Below the pieces are notes generated by a model, which saw nothing but the letters and a program-made list of their open reading frames with translations, did not search any database and was not told the origin of the DNA. Below, piece after piece: positions 24,720-35,999 of a stretch of DNA of 64,000 bases; the first letter of the stretch is position 1; every line of letters begins with the position of its first letter. The position numbers and the translations under genes are program-made. Where the stretch lies: positions 19,282,001 through 19,346,000 of the forward strand of contig OZ234498.1 in assembly GCA_965153455.1 (NCBI GenBank). The letters run 5' to 3'. The stretch is from Sphagnum compactum. Its lineage: Eukaryota > Bryophyta > Sphagnopsida > Sphagnales.

Positions 24720-27062
24720 AGGATTTAAGTAATTGTTTCTTGATTTCATTTGAAGCATTAAGAAATAGGGTGAAATTAGTGCAAAAGTTTTTGAAGGAAA
24801 TTAACGCCCAAACTATAAAAGAAAGTTTATACAAATTTATAATTCCTAGGAGGGGTCGTTTTAGTTTTATGTTCAAAAATAATGCAAGGGCTTTCCTAGA
24901 ACCTGTTGATTTCAAAAGGTGTTGAAAATAGTCACTAGAAGTACTAGAAAACAGATAGAATAGGTCAGACATCAACTTGTTCAAGAGCATGCACAAGAAC
25001 AAGATGAACAACAAGTGCAACTTACAAGAAATGAACTGATGAATGCATCAAACGTGGATGCAACACAAAGGGGAGAAGTCAATGAACAACATCAAAATGC
25101 AGCCAAACAGGTTATGCAAAGAGACCCAGTTATGCTCTCTACCACTCACCAAATACCATAAACATCAACCTAATTGAAGGTAATGAATGTTCATAATGGT
25201 GACAATCATGAACTTGTTCAACCATTTAATGAAGTTATCTATGTATGACAACCATGGCGATCTACAACCTTAAGTTACTACCTACCAAGGAAAGGTGCAC
25301 CTACATCGATTGCAACATCTATTGGTTTTCAAAACCAACCACCAAACACCAACATCAATTTGGTACCCACCAATTTGGAGATGGAACGACTCCACCTACT
25401 CAACAAGTTGGAACAACTTCATCACATCGATCAAAGACCTTCCAATCAATCAGTTTCCATACTAAATCTAGAACATGTTGAACCCCGAACAAGACCAATG
25501 ATTGTTCGGCAAGAAACCACATACCAACAAGACACCTGGCCAACAAGATCAATACTTGGTCAAGGTGAAAGATCACAAGTTCCACATCACAAAATAGTTT
25601 CAAGAGGAAACCAACGTGCTGAAATTGTAACTTGTTCATATTGTCAATAGGTGGGACACATGTTCAACCATTGCCCATTTATTGATGATAGATTAAAACA
25701 ATTAGTAAGGGAGGGGGTGATGAATGTGCATCAACCTATTCTTCCAACCACTACAATAATAGTATCCAATGTGTCTTGATTAGGAACTTAAGCCATGAAT
25801 CCTAGTATAGGTCATACAACAGTACCTGTTAATTATCAGACAACATGGTCACAACTAGTTATACCAATTATACCAAGTCAGACCAGTATGTTACTTATTT
25901 CAACATACCCAATGTGGTATAATGTCATACCCCCTTTTATGCCTTTAGATCCTAGTTTGTATCCAACTTATCAAACTGGAACAAAAGGACTTGATTCTTC
26001 AATCTTTAAGAATTATACAAGTTATGTACATGGGAATGTGTACCCAGTACCTGAACAACCTGTTGTACCACCAACATATATACCATATTCTATTGGAAAT
26101 CGGTTTCCTATAGTGGTTCAACCAATGACCAATAGGGATAGACAACTTGTTCAATAACCTATTATTGCACCAGTTTTAACCACTATACATGTTATTACTA
26201 GTTTAACAACTTATGTACATAGAGGTTCTACTCACCAACCACCGAATGGAGGACAACCTAGAGACTCACTTGGAAGAAGTTCACTCAAAGGAGATCTGTA
26301 TGGAGGACCACCTTTTAATCCACATGTTGGAACTTATGGATGGCTAGCACCGAACTCGTGCATGTTCATACCACCATGGTATCAACCTATACCAGAACTA
26401 GTAACCAAGCTGCCATACAGGAAGCTACAATATCCAACTTATGTCATAGAAACTGATCCGGATGCTCACATCAAAGTGTTCAAGAAGGCCATTAAAGTTA
26501 ATGGTGAAACAATGGAAGTTAATATCGTCAACCTATTTGGTTTTACTCTCAAAGATAGTATCTTTGAATGGGGAGAAAACTATGTTCAAGACCATCCAAA
26601 TTGCACTTTTGAAGTGTTGGAACAAGCATTTTGCAAGCAATTCAGAACCATAAAGAACGATGGAGTGATCTACATGTAATTGCGAAACATACAACAAAAG
26701 ACAACCGAACGTGTTGAGGTGCAACACATGTTGAAACTAACAAATTGTCTACATGTAGAGTAACAAATTTTTTTTCACCATTGTTTTCAGAACAGGTTTA
26801 TTATCTTACCTCAATTAGTGATAGCAGGTATGAAAAGAGATACCTTGATGGAGCACAAGAAAGCCGTTGTAGTATGTGAAGAAAGTGGACCTGTTAGTTT
26901 GAGTTATGATACTCTACTAACCACATCAGAGACTAATACAACATAAAAACATGTAATACCTGTTACTACAGCAAAACCTAATGTTTAGCCAATAATTGTT
27001 AATGAAATGGTTGAATTAATTACCAACCAACCTATTATAGAAGAAGAGGTTAACATAGAGTC
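24720..27062 (+). pseudogene. Retrotransposon gag region (Ty3-like), decayed
   Basis: In order: a short frame at 24740-24925; a Gln/Glu-rich segment near 24960-25150 (QEHAQEQDEQQVQL); a zinc knuckle at 25633-25674 with CX2CX4HX4C spacing (CSYC, then VGHMFNHC) interrupted by one stop; a Pro/Tyr-rich linker at 25795-26157; and a gag core at 26362-26679 containing DPDAHIKVFKKAIK, NLFGFTLKDSIFEWGENY and CTFEVLEQAFCKQF. Homologous but broken frames continue to about 27060 (AGMKRDTLMEHK, VCEESGPVSLSY). Several stops and frameshifts show it is inactive. No protease or reverse transcriptase follows, so the element is incomplete or split. Confidence 0.75.
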
Positions 27063-27644
27063 CTAGAACTAGTAGTTTTCAGAAGGGGATAATGTTAACC
27101 AGAACTCCCATTAAGGTTACTCAACTTTTGATTTTTCTAGTAACAAGTTGTTAAAACAGTGAACAAGTACATTTAAACTAACAAAACTAAAACTATTTAT
27201 AATTTTTAAACTAACATGTACTCATTTTGCACATAGTTTCAAGAAAGATATTGTTGAAACAAAAATGTTTTCATGTTTTCAATGAAAGAGAAACACAAAA
27301 TCTAATTAACATCAAAAGTCTCCTACTTGATGCAAATCTCCTTTCCTAAATTCTAAACATGTACAAACTACTCAATTCTAACAGGTATTCCAACTTGTAG
27401 TGAAAATACAAAACTGTATTAAGAAATCAAAGTTTGTACATTAAAGATTTCAAAAAGTATAGAAAGTAGAGATCTAACGTCTCTCATGTTCTACCATCCT
27501 TCTTTTATACTTTAAGTTTGAATTTTGAAATGCCTCATGCAATTCACTTAAATTGTAACTCGTTAATAAAACACCTTGCTCTAATTAATTAATAAAAATT
27601 AACTAGTAAAATTGTAAGGAGTCATAATTGTTGATAGAACTCCT
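27063..27644. other. Stretch with no gene found
   Basis: AT-rich spacer between the gag remnant and the LTR-like promoter. Confidence 0.5.
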
Positions 27645-28030
27645 TGTCATGCCCGTATGCATGGCCTCATATATGATGGCTGGTTACGGGCATGCCAATC
27701 ATGCCTTTACAGTTAATGTACGCTCTTAAGGTTGATGTACTTTCTTAGGTTACTATACGCTATTAAATGTTTTAGGGTTATGACTTATTTAAGGTTTCAG
27801 CTTTGTTGATGGCTATATAAAAGGCCAAGTTATTCCCTTCTCTTATCAATTTTTCTAGAATTCTTTTGTTAAGGAAAGTTTCCTCCATAGTCAGATTGGA
27901 TTTCTAAATGCTCATGACGACTATTACATGGCCACCATTTACATACACTACATTTTTTTTCTTTCTTTTCGATTCAATTTAATTTAATTTTAGAAAAACT
28001 GCTCTCTGTCGCTTGATGTTGAAAGTGATA
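27645..28030 (+). promoter_or_regulatory. LTR-like promoter region
   Basis: The segment begins TGTCATGCCCGTA. A 10-bp inverted repeat (CATGCCCGTA at 27648-27657, TACGGGCATG at 27685-27694) follows, then a clear TATA box (TATATAA at 27814-27820, within GGCTATATAAAAGGCC). A TG start plus a single strong TATA box fits a retrotransposon LTR, possibly of the Ty3 element at 29317. No matching second LTR and no primer-binding site were found, so a solo LTR or another promoter is possible. Confidence 0.35.
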
Positions 28031-28186
28031 GATTTTCTTGGACTCTCTCCTTCCTAGCTTTGAATTTCTTGGGTTTTTTTTTGCTTACTGGTTTCTTGTG
28101 TTCTTGCATTACTACTACTTCTTCTTTTTCTATGTTTGTACTACAGCTACAACAGAAACAACAACAACCATAACTAGCAGCAGCAT

Positions 28187-28565
28187 AAATGTTGTCTTCT
28201 CTTCCACAACAGGAGCAGCTTCAATAGTAACCCCGGTTGCTCCTCCTCCTGCCACGGCTCCAGTAGGGGCGAAGGAAGCAGCTGTGACGCCAAGCTCCTC
28301 TTGCAACCTGTTCGTCAAAATTCGGGTGTGCTCAAGAGTTAAGTTCTTGACTTCTTGAACTAGTTTTTCAATATTGACAATGACAACCGCCCAGGCAAAA
28401 ACCAAATTTCGTCTCATTGAGCCAAAGCTATTCCTGTTGTTATGATTCATTCTCATCTGGTTGAACTGCTTCTCGCCGCCACAGAATCCAGTTCTACCGA
28501 TTCTAGAGGAGAAAGCCACAGGTGTAGTAAGCCCTTGGGCACCATCACCCAAAATCCTCACTGGG
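28187..28565 (-). pseudogene. rpl12: Truncated plastid ribosomal protein L12 (bL12c) copy
   Basis: The minus-strand frame reads, in order, a transit-peptide-like stretch (TTPVAFSSRIGRTGFCGGEK, then basic and Asn-rich), NIEKLVQEVKNLTLEHTRIL, LQEELGVTAASFAP, a Gly/Ala hinge, and APVVEEKTTF. This is the N-terminal dimerisation domain and flexible hinge of chloroplast L12. Homology stops exactly where the C-terminal factor-binding domain should begin; the frame then runs into MLLLVMVVVV and a stop. A frameshift separates the body from a likely upstream ATG near 28580. GA-rich sequence at 28660-28690 (minus strand) may be residual 5' UTR. It is a partial gene copy, possibly captured by the flanking retroelement. 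Confidence 0.65.
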
Positions 28566-29316
28566 CAAGAGCCACCATTGCTTCGAGATCAAAAGAGAAG
28601 TCGAGGAGGTGCTGGAGAAACAATGAGCACACGGGCGTGCGTACTGCAGCACAAGAAATGAAGACAACACTCTCTCTCTCTCGTGCAAAGACATAGGAGG
28701 AGGCAGAGGAAGCCTTGAAGACTCTCGAAGCTGCCGGAGCCAAGTGCAGCATTAAGTATGAAGAAAAAAACAATTCTCTTTTCTCTTTTGCACGCCATCA
28801 CTGCAGAGCTCGTGGACACGGATCGCTTTGCAGCGCCGTCGCCATTGTCGTCCGTCGCAGTCGCCATCCGTCACCGTCACCATCGTAGTCGTTGTCCATC
28901 GTTGTCCATCGCAATTCCGTCAACGTCCATCCATCCGGCCCATTCCGTCCATCGACGTTCGTCCATAGACGTCCATCCACCTACATCCGTTCATCGCCAT
29001 TCATCCTCGTCGACACGCCGTATTTTTCAAATCATATGTATTGCGGACATACGTATCCGATACCATATTCTTCAAATCGTATGTACATATTTTTCAAGAT
29101 CGTATATAGGTTTTTTAAAAATTAATATGTACATCTACATACTCCCATATTAATACATACATCTGTGTATTTCATATTAATACGCATATTTATGTTATTT
29201 TTGTATTAATACATACACTTACGTAATTTTATCAATACATAAAGATACAATTTTTTCTTCCTCTACTTCGTCATTTAGCAGTAGTGATTACAGAACTTTG
29301 TAGCTAGTGCTTTGTA
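28566..29316. other. GC-richer spacer, origin unclear
   Basis: Contains a CT microsatellite near 28668-28682 and, at 28880-29020, repeated CGTCCATC/GTCCATCCA words. The first part may belong to the rpl12 copy, and the rest to the leader of the Ty3 element. No coding feature assigned. Confidence 0.4.
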
Positions 29317-30275
29317 TTGCTACAAAATTTTGGGGCATGGGACAACACCATGTCCTCAGATGATGAGAACATTACTGTTCAGCCAAAACCAAAGTATCAG
29401 CTACGAAGTAACACACAATTATTTGAGCCGATTTCTTTAAGTTCACGATCTCCACGACGGTACCATCAAGTGTCTATAGCGCCACCGTCATCTAGTACAA
29501 TTCCTACCAAGAATTCAGGTTTAGGTTACATTACATCAATGATACATCAGAGTCCATTTGGAGGGGCTAATCAATGGGGTACGCTTGCTGCCGCACCAGC
29601 TTTCACACCATCACCGTATATTCAAGATGCTCTATAGGAAGCTTCTCAAGCTTAAAGAGGATACTCGGAGCATCACAGACCTGGATCTGACCATCAGTAT
29701 CTTCATTCGTTGGAAGGTACTCCGACATTCCATGCGTAGGTTTTGCAACGGGTTTTTGTAGAATTTGGAGACTCGTACATTTTGTTGGATGTGTACAACA
29801 TTTCTTTAAAACTAGAACTAACTTATGCACACTATGAAACTAGTACTATGAAGCCTCCATCACGTTCAAGGCCTCAACCTCCACCAGCTGCGCCAACCAG
29901 ATCATCACATTTTTCTTCAAGGGCTAAAGCGGTGCACTCGGCTACACCAATCCTACTTTCTTGCAACTACTGTGGCAATCCTGCCCACAAAGCTAGTGAG
30001 TGTAACATTCCTTCCGAGGATCTCTTTTGTGATTATTGCGAGAAAGAAGACATCAAGAAGCTATTTATTTTGCCAAGTTCCCAGAATGGAAACAACTTCG
30101 ATTACCACGACAAAATTTGCTAGCATCTTCCGTTACCCCTCAACCAAAAGCCAAGGCACCTCAAACTTCCACTCAGGCTTTCCCCACCAAAGGTAATTCC
30201 AATAAGAATGTTAAGAAGAAGGAGCACAATGCTGACAAAAAGGAGGTGCTTCAAGCCCATGCCGCTCAAGTTTAA
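29317..30275 (+). pseudogene. Ty3/gypsy gag with zinc knuckle, broken
   Basis: Three overlapping frames give a gag-like chain. The first (MSSDDENITVQ from 29350) ends at a stop near 29635. The second carries a Pro/Ser-rich stretch and the knuckle CNYCGNPAHKASEC (29962-30003; CX2CX4HX4C). A second knuckle begins CDYC at about 30028 but needs a frameshift to continue as RRHQEAIYF and lacks its final Cys. A Lys-rich tail follows. The frame changes show it cannot be made as one protein. Confidence 0.7.
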
Positions 30276-30930
30276 ACTCTACAAAATGAATTCGAATCAT
30301 TGAGGGCCCAACTTACTAATCTAAAAGCAAGTCTTCCCAACCAGCTAATCATGCCCAACTTGTATAAGGTTCAAGATCACGAGAGGGACCTCCTAGGTTG
30401 TTTTATGACCTCTCACACGATGCCATGGTTGGGGAGTATGTTCTTTCCAGTGCACACAATTCTAGTCTCACACCAGAATTTGCCACTTCTTTTTGCCCTT
30501 CCTGCTTCGCGACACAAGAGGCTAGTGTGGCACCCAGAGTTTCTGCCACTAGGTAGGTAATTCAGACTAATGGACTCACATCTAATTCAAGTCCTATTAC
30601 TAAGGCTAAAGGAGTTCGAGCAATCATGCCACAATCTTTTCGTCCTCTCAACACGGAATAAGAACCCTGAAGGGGGAGGAGACTACTACACCACAAGTTG
30701 CTAGGGCATCAAATTCCCGTGTCCCAGGACTACATGTACATTAAGAAAACACACAATTTTCCATTGATCAGCTTATGGAACGCCAACTTCAAATGCATGA
30801 AATGGTACAAAAGCTTATGAATACACCGTTGTTTAGTTTTCAAGATTTGAAACTAAGCACTAGGGACATAATTGTAGTTCTAATAAATACCCCGAACACT
30901 ACATCAAGTTCTCTACCAATCCCTGATCTC

Positions 30931-31680
30931 TTGAGGAGTTATTCAAGAGGCTTCACGAAGTCAATATGAAGATCCATCCTAAAAAATGTGAGTTTGCTGT
31001 CACCTCAGTAGTCTACCTTGGACACAGAATTTTGCCAAATGGTATTATGGCTCATTGGGCCAAAGTAGTAGCCATTTTGGAAATGCCCAATCCTACTGAT
31101 GTCACACTTTGAGGAGCATCATCGGACTATGTAATTACTACAAGATGTATGTCCAAGACTTCAGTACTATTGCTCATCCTTTCTCTGCATTGTTAAACAA
31201 GGATGTTGCTTAAACATGGAGTGAAGAGGCTTAGGAAGCTTTCAACACATTCAAGGAAAAGCTTTCAGAGTTCCCCATTCTAAGAAAACCTGATTTCAAC
31301 AAGGTCTTCATTTTACACATTAACTGGAGTGCTCTTAGTATTAGTGTTATTCTTGGCCAACTTGATGAAGAAGGCAAGGAATATGTTATCGCTTATGCAT
31401 CCCGAAGCAACAAGGCTGAGAGCAACTACTCTTCATACAAGGGGGAGTGTCTTGCTGTTGTATGGGCCATCATACATTTCAGGCCCTATTTTTATGGCAC
31501 CAAGTTCACTTTGTATATCAACCACCAGCCTATCAAGTGGTTGATGACCAATGATAAACTTACTGGTAAATTAACTCGTTAGGCGCTTATACTTCAAGAG
31601 TATGAGTTCAAGGTTATTCACCAACCTGGTATTACACATCAGAACACGGATACCATGTCGCGGAGACCCTTACTACCTTT
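30931..31680 (+). pseudogene. Ty3/gypsy reverse transcriptase thumb and RNase H, inactive
   Basis: Reading with one frameshift near 31110, the chain runs LFKRLHEVNMKIHPKKCEFA, VVYLGHRILPNGI, then the RNase H domain with LHINWSALSISVILGQLDEE, YASRS, ESNYSSYKGECLAVVWAI, YINHQPIKWL and PGITHQNTDTMSRRPL. The two expected RNase H aspartates (usually TDWS and TDHQP) are Asn here, and stops are present. The reverse transcriptase palm and protease that should lie before 30931 are missing or unrecognisable, so the polyprotein gene is both truncated and mutated. Confidence 0.85.
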
Positions 31681-31951
31681 GAAAATTTCTCAAAAGCCAG
31701 GTAAGACTTCAACCAGATTCCAATAATACATGTATCTTATGCATCTAGTTATCTTGCACTGCTGCAATGTAATTTGGTTGAGCATCCCATTGTGGATATA
31801 TGGGAGGACATGGACACTTTGAGGTTTCTTCAGCATGGGGAATACCTTCCCCAAGTTACATCAAGTCATCAGGATCGCATACAACAGTGGTCCAAATGCT
31901 ATTCATGGAGGGACAATCACCTCGTCTGATGTTTACCACAAGGTGATAGAG

Positions 31952-32694
31952 TGGGCCTCATAAAACCTGGCATTCTATTTTTAGATGCCAACTTTGCCAG
32001 AATTAATTTCGCCAAAGTGCCATAATTAAATAATACAGTTATTAAGAGCATCCCCACCGCAAGTCACTAAAACAGTCACTATCACTATTTTTTGGTAGTC
32101 GGTCTGAACCTCTGAGGGCCAAAATAGTGATTTGGGTCCAATCATTTTTGTGGTTTCCCACCGTGGAGTCACTAAAGTTTAGTGAAGGTTGCCCTCGACA
32201 AGCACGACGAGAAGACGTTCTTTAACGAGGCGTGGGACTGCTTAAGGGGCACTTCATGCAGCTGCGTCAGCTGTGCGGTGGATTGGCGATAGCGTTCCCG
32301 AATACGACGTCCGTCGAGAGTGACTTTTCCATCGTTAAATGGGAGAAAAACGACTCCCGTAGCAGCCTGACGAGTCTGTCCCTCGCGGGCATTATGCACG
32401 CAAAGCAGTTCGAGCAAATCAAAATGATTAAGCGCCAATCTTTCGCTTGAATAGCAATGCGAGTTTGTCTCCATGTCCATTCCATTCAACATATTCTTTG
32501 TCTAGTTGTGTTTCGTTTGCGATAGCCGCGAGAATGGTAGTAGCGATGTCCGTTTTGATTTTATCTTCTAGTAGGGGGAAGCCTGTTACGAAAAATAAAG
32601 CATATGCCAGATGTGCCAATATTAAGGCGACAAATGTGCCAGAATTAATTTAATTCTGGCAAAGTTTGGCATTTGCCAGGTTTTATGAGGCCTG
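31952..32694. mobile_element. hAT DNA transposon, 743 bp, non-autonomous
   Basis: Both ends carry the terminal inverted repeat GGCCTCATAAAACCTGGCA; the right end extends to CAGGCC and the left reads TGGGCC. It is flanked by a perfect 8-bp target duplication TGATAGAG (31944-31951 and 32695-32702), the hallmark of hAT elements. Subterminal copies of GCCAGAATTAATT occur at both sides. Inside lies a fragment of transposase C-terminal domain. It interrupts a Ty3/gypsy integrase: removing the element and one duplication restores the frame CLPQGDRVVLPPHD. Confidence 0.93.
32232..32450 (+). pseudogene. hAT transposase fragment, C-terminal dimerisation region
   Basis: About 70 codons encode LCGGLAIAFPNTTSVESDFS, IVKWEKNDSRSSLT and LAGIMHAKQFEQI. 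The pattern of a Pro-x-Thr/Ser-x-x-x-Glu-x-x-Phe-S motif followed by an alpha-helical block resembles the hAT-family dimerisation domain. There is no upstream catalytic (RNase H-like) region inside the 743-bp element, and the nearest in-frame start is not an ATG. It is a leftover that cannot act as transposase. Confidence 0.65.
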
Positions 32695-32702
32695 TGATAG
32701 AG

Positions 32703-33457
32703 TGGTTCTTCCACCACATGATTAACCTGGTGTTATTCAGAAGGTACACTCGGAGCTTAAACACTTTGGAATTAAGCGTACTTATAGCCTTCTCGCTCCT
32801 CATTACCATTGGAGAGATATGTATTCTCAAGTCCGAGACGTCATTGCTAGGTGTGAACAATGTGATAAAGTGAGAACTTCCTTTTCTTCTCGACAGCTCA
32901 CGCTTTCTCCACTCCTTATTGAGAGCATGTTCTATTGTTGGTCATATGTTTTAGCTGGAAAGTTACCACAGACCTCCAGGGGTAATGTCTACATCATGAT
33001 TATGATTGAGCATTTTTCAAAGTGGGTCGAGCTTGTCGTGTTGTCAAACAAGTCATCACACAGCACCAGCCAGGCTTTCTTACAACAGGTCTTAAGTAGG
33101 TTTAGGGCTTCTCCTGAGTGCTTTACTAATCAAGGATAAGAATTCAAAGGAGAATTCCAAGACCTACTTGATCATGCTCTCATTGACCATCACTAGACTT
33201 CAAGGGATCATCCCCAAGCTGATGGCCTTACAGAGAAGATGGTTCAAACATGCAAGAAGGGACTTCGGAAGATTTGCCTCACTAGGAACAAAGAGGATTG
33301 GGACCTGGCCCTAGCTTACATCGCCATGAGTTACAAGATGTCCAAACACGCCTCTTTGTCTCATTTCGCTCCTTACTTCTACTTTTTAGGAGACATCCCA
33401 TTCCACCCTCTTCCATTGCTGCTCAAATGGACCAAGTTCTGGACTTGGACACCCTAG
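32703..33457 (+). pseudogene. Ty3/gypsy integrase: zinc-binding and core domains, decayed
   Basis: After the hAT element the frame resumes with a zinc-binding motif (HSELKHFGIKRTY, then RCEQC; H-X4-H and C-X2-C) and the core (IMIEHFSKWVELV, CFTNQG, HPQADGLTEKMVQTCKKGL, LALAYIAMSYKMSKHASLS). The first core Asp is not present at the usual place and the second (normally TDQG) is Asn. Stops occur at 32735, 33137 and 33195. The core Glu in LTEK is kept. The protein is inactive. Confidence 0.85.
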
Positions 33458-33597
33458 CCACTTAGGCTAGGGTCATCGTAGAGAGGGCTATTCTATTCAG
33501 GAGGGTTATGCGCATGGCCATGGAGAACTTGTCCATTACACAACATCGAAACACCTTACGGTATGCACACACATGAGGTGGCAGTTATAAATCTAAG

Positions 33598-33839
33598 GTG
33601 AAACAATTTGATGTTGGTGACTTTGTGTATCTCCAACGGCAACCTAATGATACTTTATACACTTCTTCTGGTCGCACTATCTTGAAGATTAAGGCGATCA
33701 GGCCTTCAAGTGTGTTGGAATTGCACGAAGCTCACAAACGCACAATTCGGGATCATTCCAAAAATTGTGTGTCCTGCCACCTATCGAACTTGGATCCTAC
33801 CATCATCACGTCGATTTGGATTCTCCACTTGACTATCCA
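33598..33839 (+). pseudogene. Ty3/gypsy integrase C-terminal domain
   Basis: VGDFVYLQRQPNDTL, then GRTILKIKAI and NCVSCHLSNLDPTI, match the beta-barrel end of Ty3 integrases (VGDxVYL...). A single-base frame change between about 33790 and 33840 separates it from the PHD finger that follows at 33840. In an intact ancestor the two would be one protein. Confidence 0.75.
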
Positions 33840-33992
33840 TGTCAAGTATGTCAGAGGACAAACAATGCTGATCAGATGCTGCTTTACGATAATTGTAATG
33901 GTGGATACCATCTATTATGCCTCAAGCCGGAGCTCACTCAAATTCCCACCGGCATTTGGTACTGTTCATCATGTTCTCCTACAACACCTTGA
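33840..33992 (+). pseudogene. PHD zinc finger at the end of the Ty3 polyprotein
   Basis: The frame reads CQVC, 11 residues, YDNC, NGGYH, LLC, 14 residues, CSSC, then SPTTP and a stop. Spacing fits a C4HC3 PHD finger (CX2C-X11-CX2C-X4-HX2C-X14-CX2C). One ligand, the first residue of YDNC, is Tyr (TAC) where Cys (TGC) is expected: a single G-to-A change. The Trp two residues before CSSC (IWYC), typical of PHD fingers, is present. PHD fingers usually read histone H3 tails, so in the live element it may have directed integration. Confidence 0.75.
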
Positions 33993-34030
33993 TTTCTACT
34001 CAGACCATGCCACGCTTTTCCCGGCTCAGG

Positions 34031-34042
34031 TCTGGGGGGGGA
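34031..34042 (+). promoter_or_regulatory. Polypurine tract candidate of the Ty3 element
   Basis: TCTGGGGGGGGATAC lies about 40 bp after the last coding codon, as expected for a second-strand primer next to the 3' LTR. The LTR itself could not be delimited. Confidence 0.5.
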
Positions 34043-35999
34043 TACATGAGAATTTCATCTCAACCTCCTCTTATGCATTGTATATATATGTGTGTGCATC
34101 TCTTTTTGGTTGATTGGTTTCTACCTTTGACTGGTTTTAGTCTTTTTGTTCAGTAGAGTTTACTATGGATTTACACCCTTACGACACCGAATGTCACGAC
34201 ACTACACGTCACGACATCCTTGTTCTAATCAACTATTAAAAACTAGCCAATAAAATTATTATAAACAGTCAAAATTTTCAAAATTTGCTACCTATTCTGC
34301 CAACTACAAGTTCTGCAGACTATCTGTTCTGCCAACTACCTGTTCAACATGTGTCACTGGTTTAATTACTACTGGTTCAATAAGTGTCACCGATTCAGTT
34401 ACTATCGATTAAAGTACTGATTCACAAAGAATTCTGATTAACAAAGATAAATAAAAGCATGCCTATAAATGTCCCTACAAACCATTCATGTTGCTCAATT
34501 GCCCAATTGAGTGTCCTCACATGCTAGTGGTTGCATTTCTTATCCCAAACCCAAAGAAAACTAAACATAAACAAAAAGATAAGCAATGGGACAAAAACTA
34601 TAAACAAAATAAGGGAAGAAAAACTATGTACAATAATCAAAGCATGTAAAAGATGACAAAAGTGCACAAGGCAATGGGACCTATAAGAACAACAATAGTA
34701 AAAAGACAAAAAATAAGATGTTATCAAATGTCCTCATACCCCACAAGCTAGTGTTTGTGCAAATACATTGTTGCACCAAGTTAGGCCAAAGCACTATTAC
34801 TTGAGTTGTCCCAAACTATCTTCCCTACTAAATTGATGATGTTGTTGGTTAATCTTTTCTAAAGTTTGTTCATTTAAAGGTTTTAATGTTCTTGTGATGC
34901 AAACAGTAAAAAATTTATATTAAAAAAAAATTAAAAAAACCACCCAAAACAAACATAAGTTAAAAACAAATCTTAATCATTAGGTGTCAGCAAATCAACT
35001 TGCAACAAAATGTTGTCAACTTGAGACATTTTAATGTTGTCACTTGCACTTTGAGGGTTTCAGAGCTTGAGTGGTGATTATGAAAAAGAAAGGGTCTTCC
35101 CATCTCCTTTCTTAATTAGGAGATGGTCTCAGCAAAGCATTCCCAGGTTGCTTTTGTAGTCTATTTTGATATAAGGATTTTTGAAAGATAATATTTTGGC
35201 TTGTGTTGAAACTTGAGATCATTTATAGAGTTATCATATCTTGAAGGATTTTGGTTTCTTTTAGAGGATTTTTTGAAGATTATATTTTTCAGTTTCCATA
35301 ATTCTTCTTTTGCCTTAAGATACCTTTTTAATGTAAATGGCAAGGCCACAATGTGACATACCCCTTGTTGGCTTTGTCCCATAGAGGCATTGTGGGAACT
35401 CATTTTGCCAATAGAGGGGGCAAGGAATCAGGCTAGAAGCTGAATAGATAATGCAAGTGTCAAGTAAATTGTTATACTTCTTGAATAATATTATCTCGAA
35501 TTGTTCCCTTATGTTCAGAGCTTCGACAATCACATTTCTTAAAAATTGTTTTGTTAATTAGTCCTACTTTCCTCCTCAATATTTTAATCTTTTGTGACTA
35601 ATTTCTAAAGTTCAAAAGTTGCATTGATAATGCTTTGGCAAGTTAGCAAAAGAAAAATGTCATATAAATCAAGCTACATATTCAAATCAACTGAATTTCA
35701 ATCATTTAGTTTAAATTCAAAATAATATATCATAATACCTCAGCAACTTCAACACATGTTTGCTAAATAAATAATTTCATAGTCGCATTTCAACAAGTGA
35801 GGTATTATTTAATATTCCCAAATAATCTCTGTTTTGCTTCACAATTTTTTTTCAAATAATGTTTTTTAACATTTTTGCAAATACATAATAAGTGTCCAAG
35901 CTACCGGGTCCTATGCAATATATTTACGTTGCCATTTCCTTGGTGGATACCATAAAAATAAAACATAATAATTTTTAGACAGAGCCTCTTATGGCGGAG
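34043..35999. other. Stretch with no gene found
   Basis: The start may be remains of the 3' LTR. ATGTCACGACACTACACGTCACGACATC near 34190 contains a TCACGACA duplication. The rest is AT-rich with no supported gene, and its right end should hold the RAD23 promoter. Confidence 0.4.
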
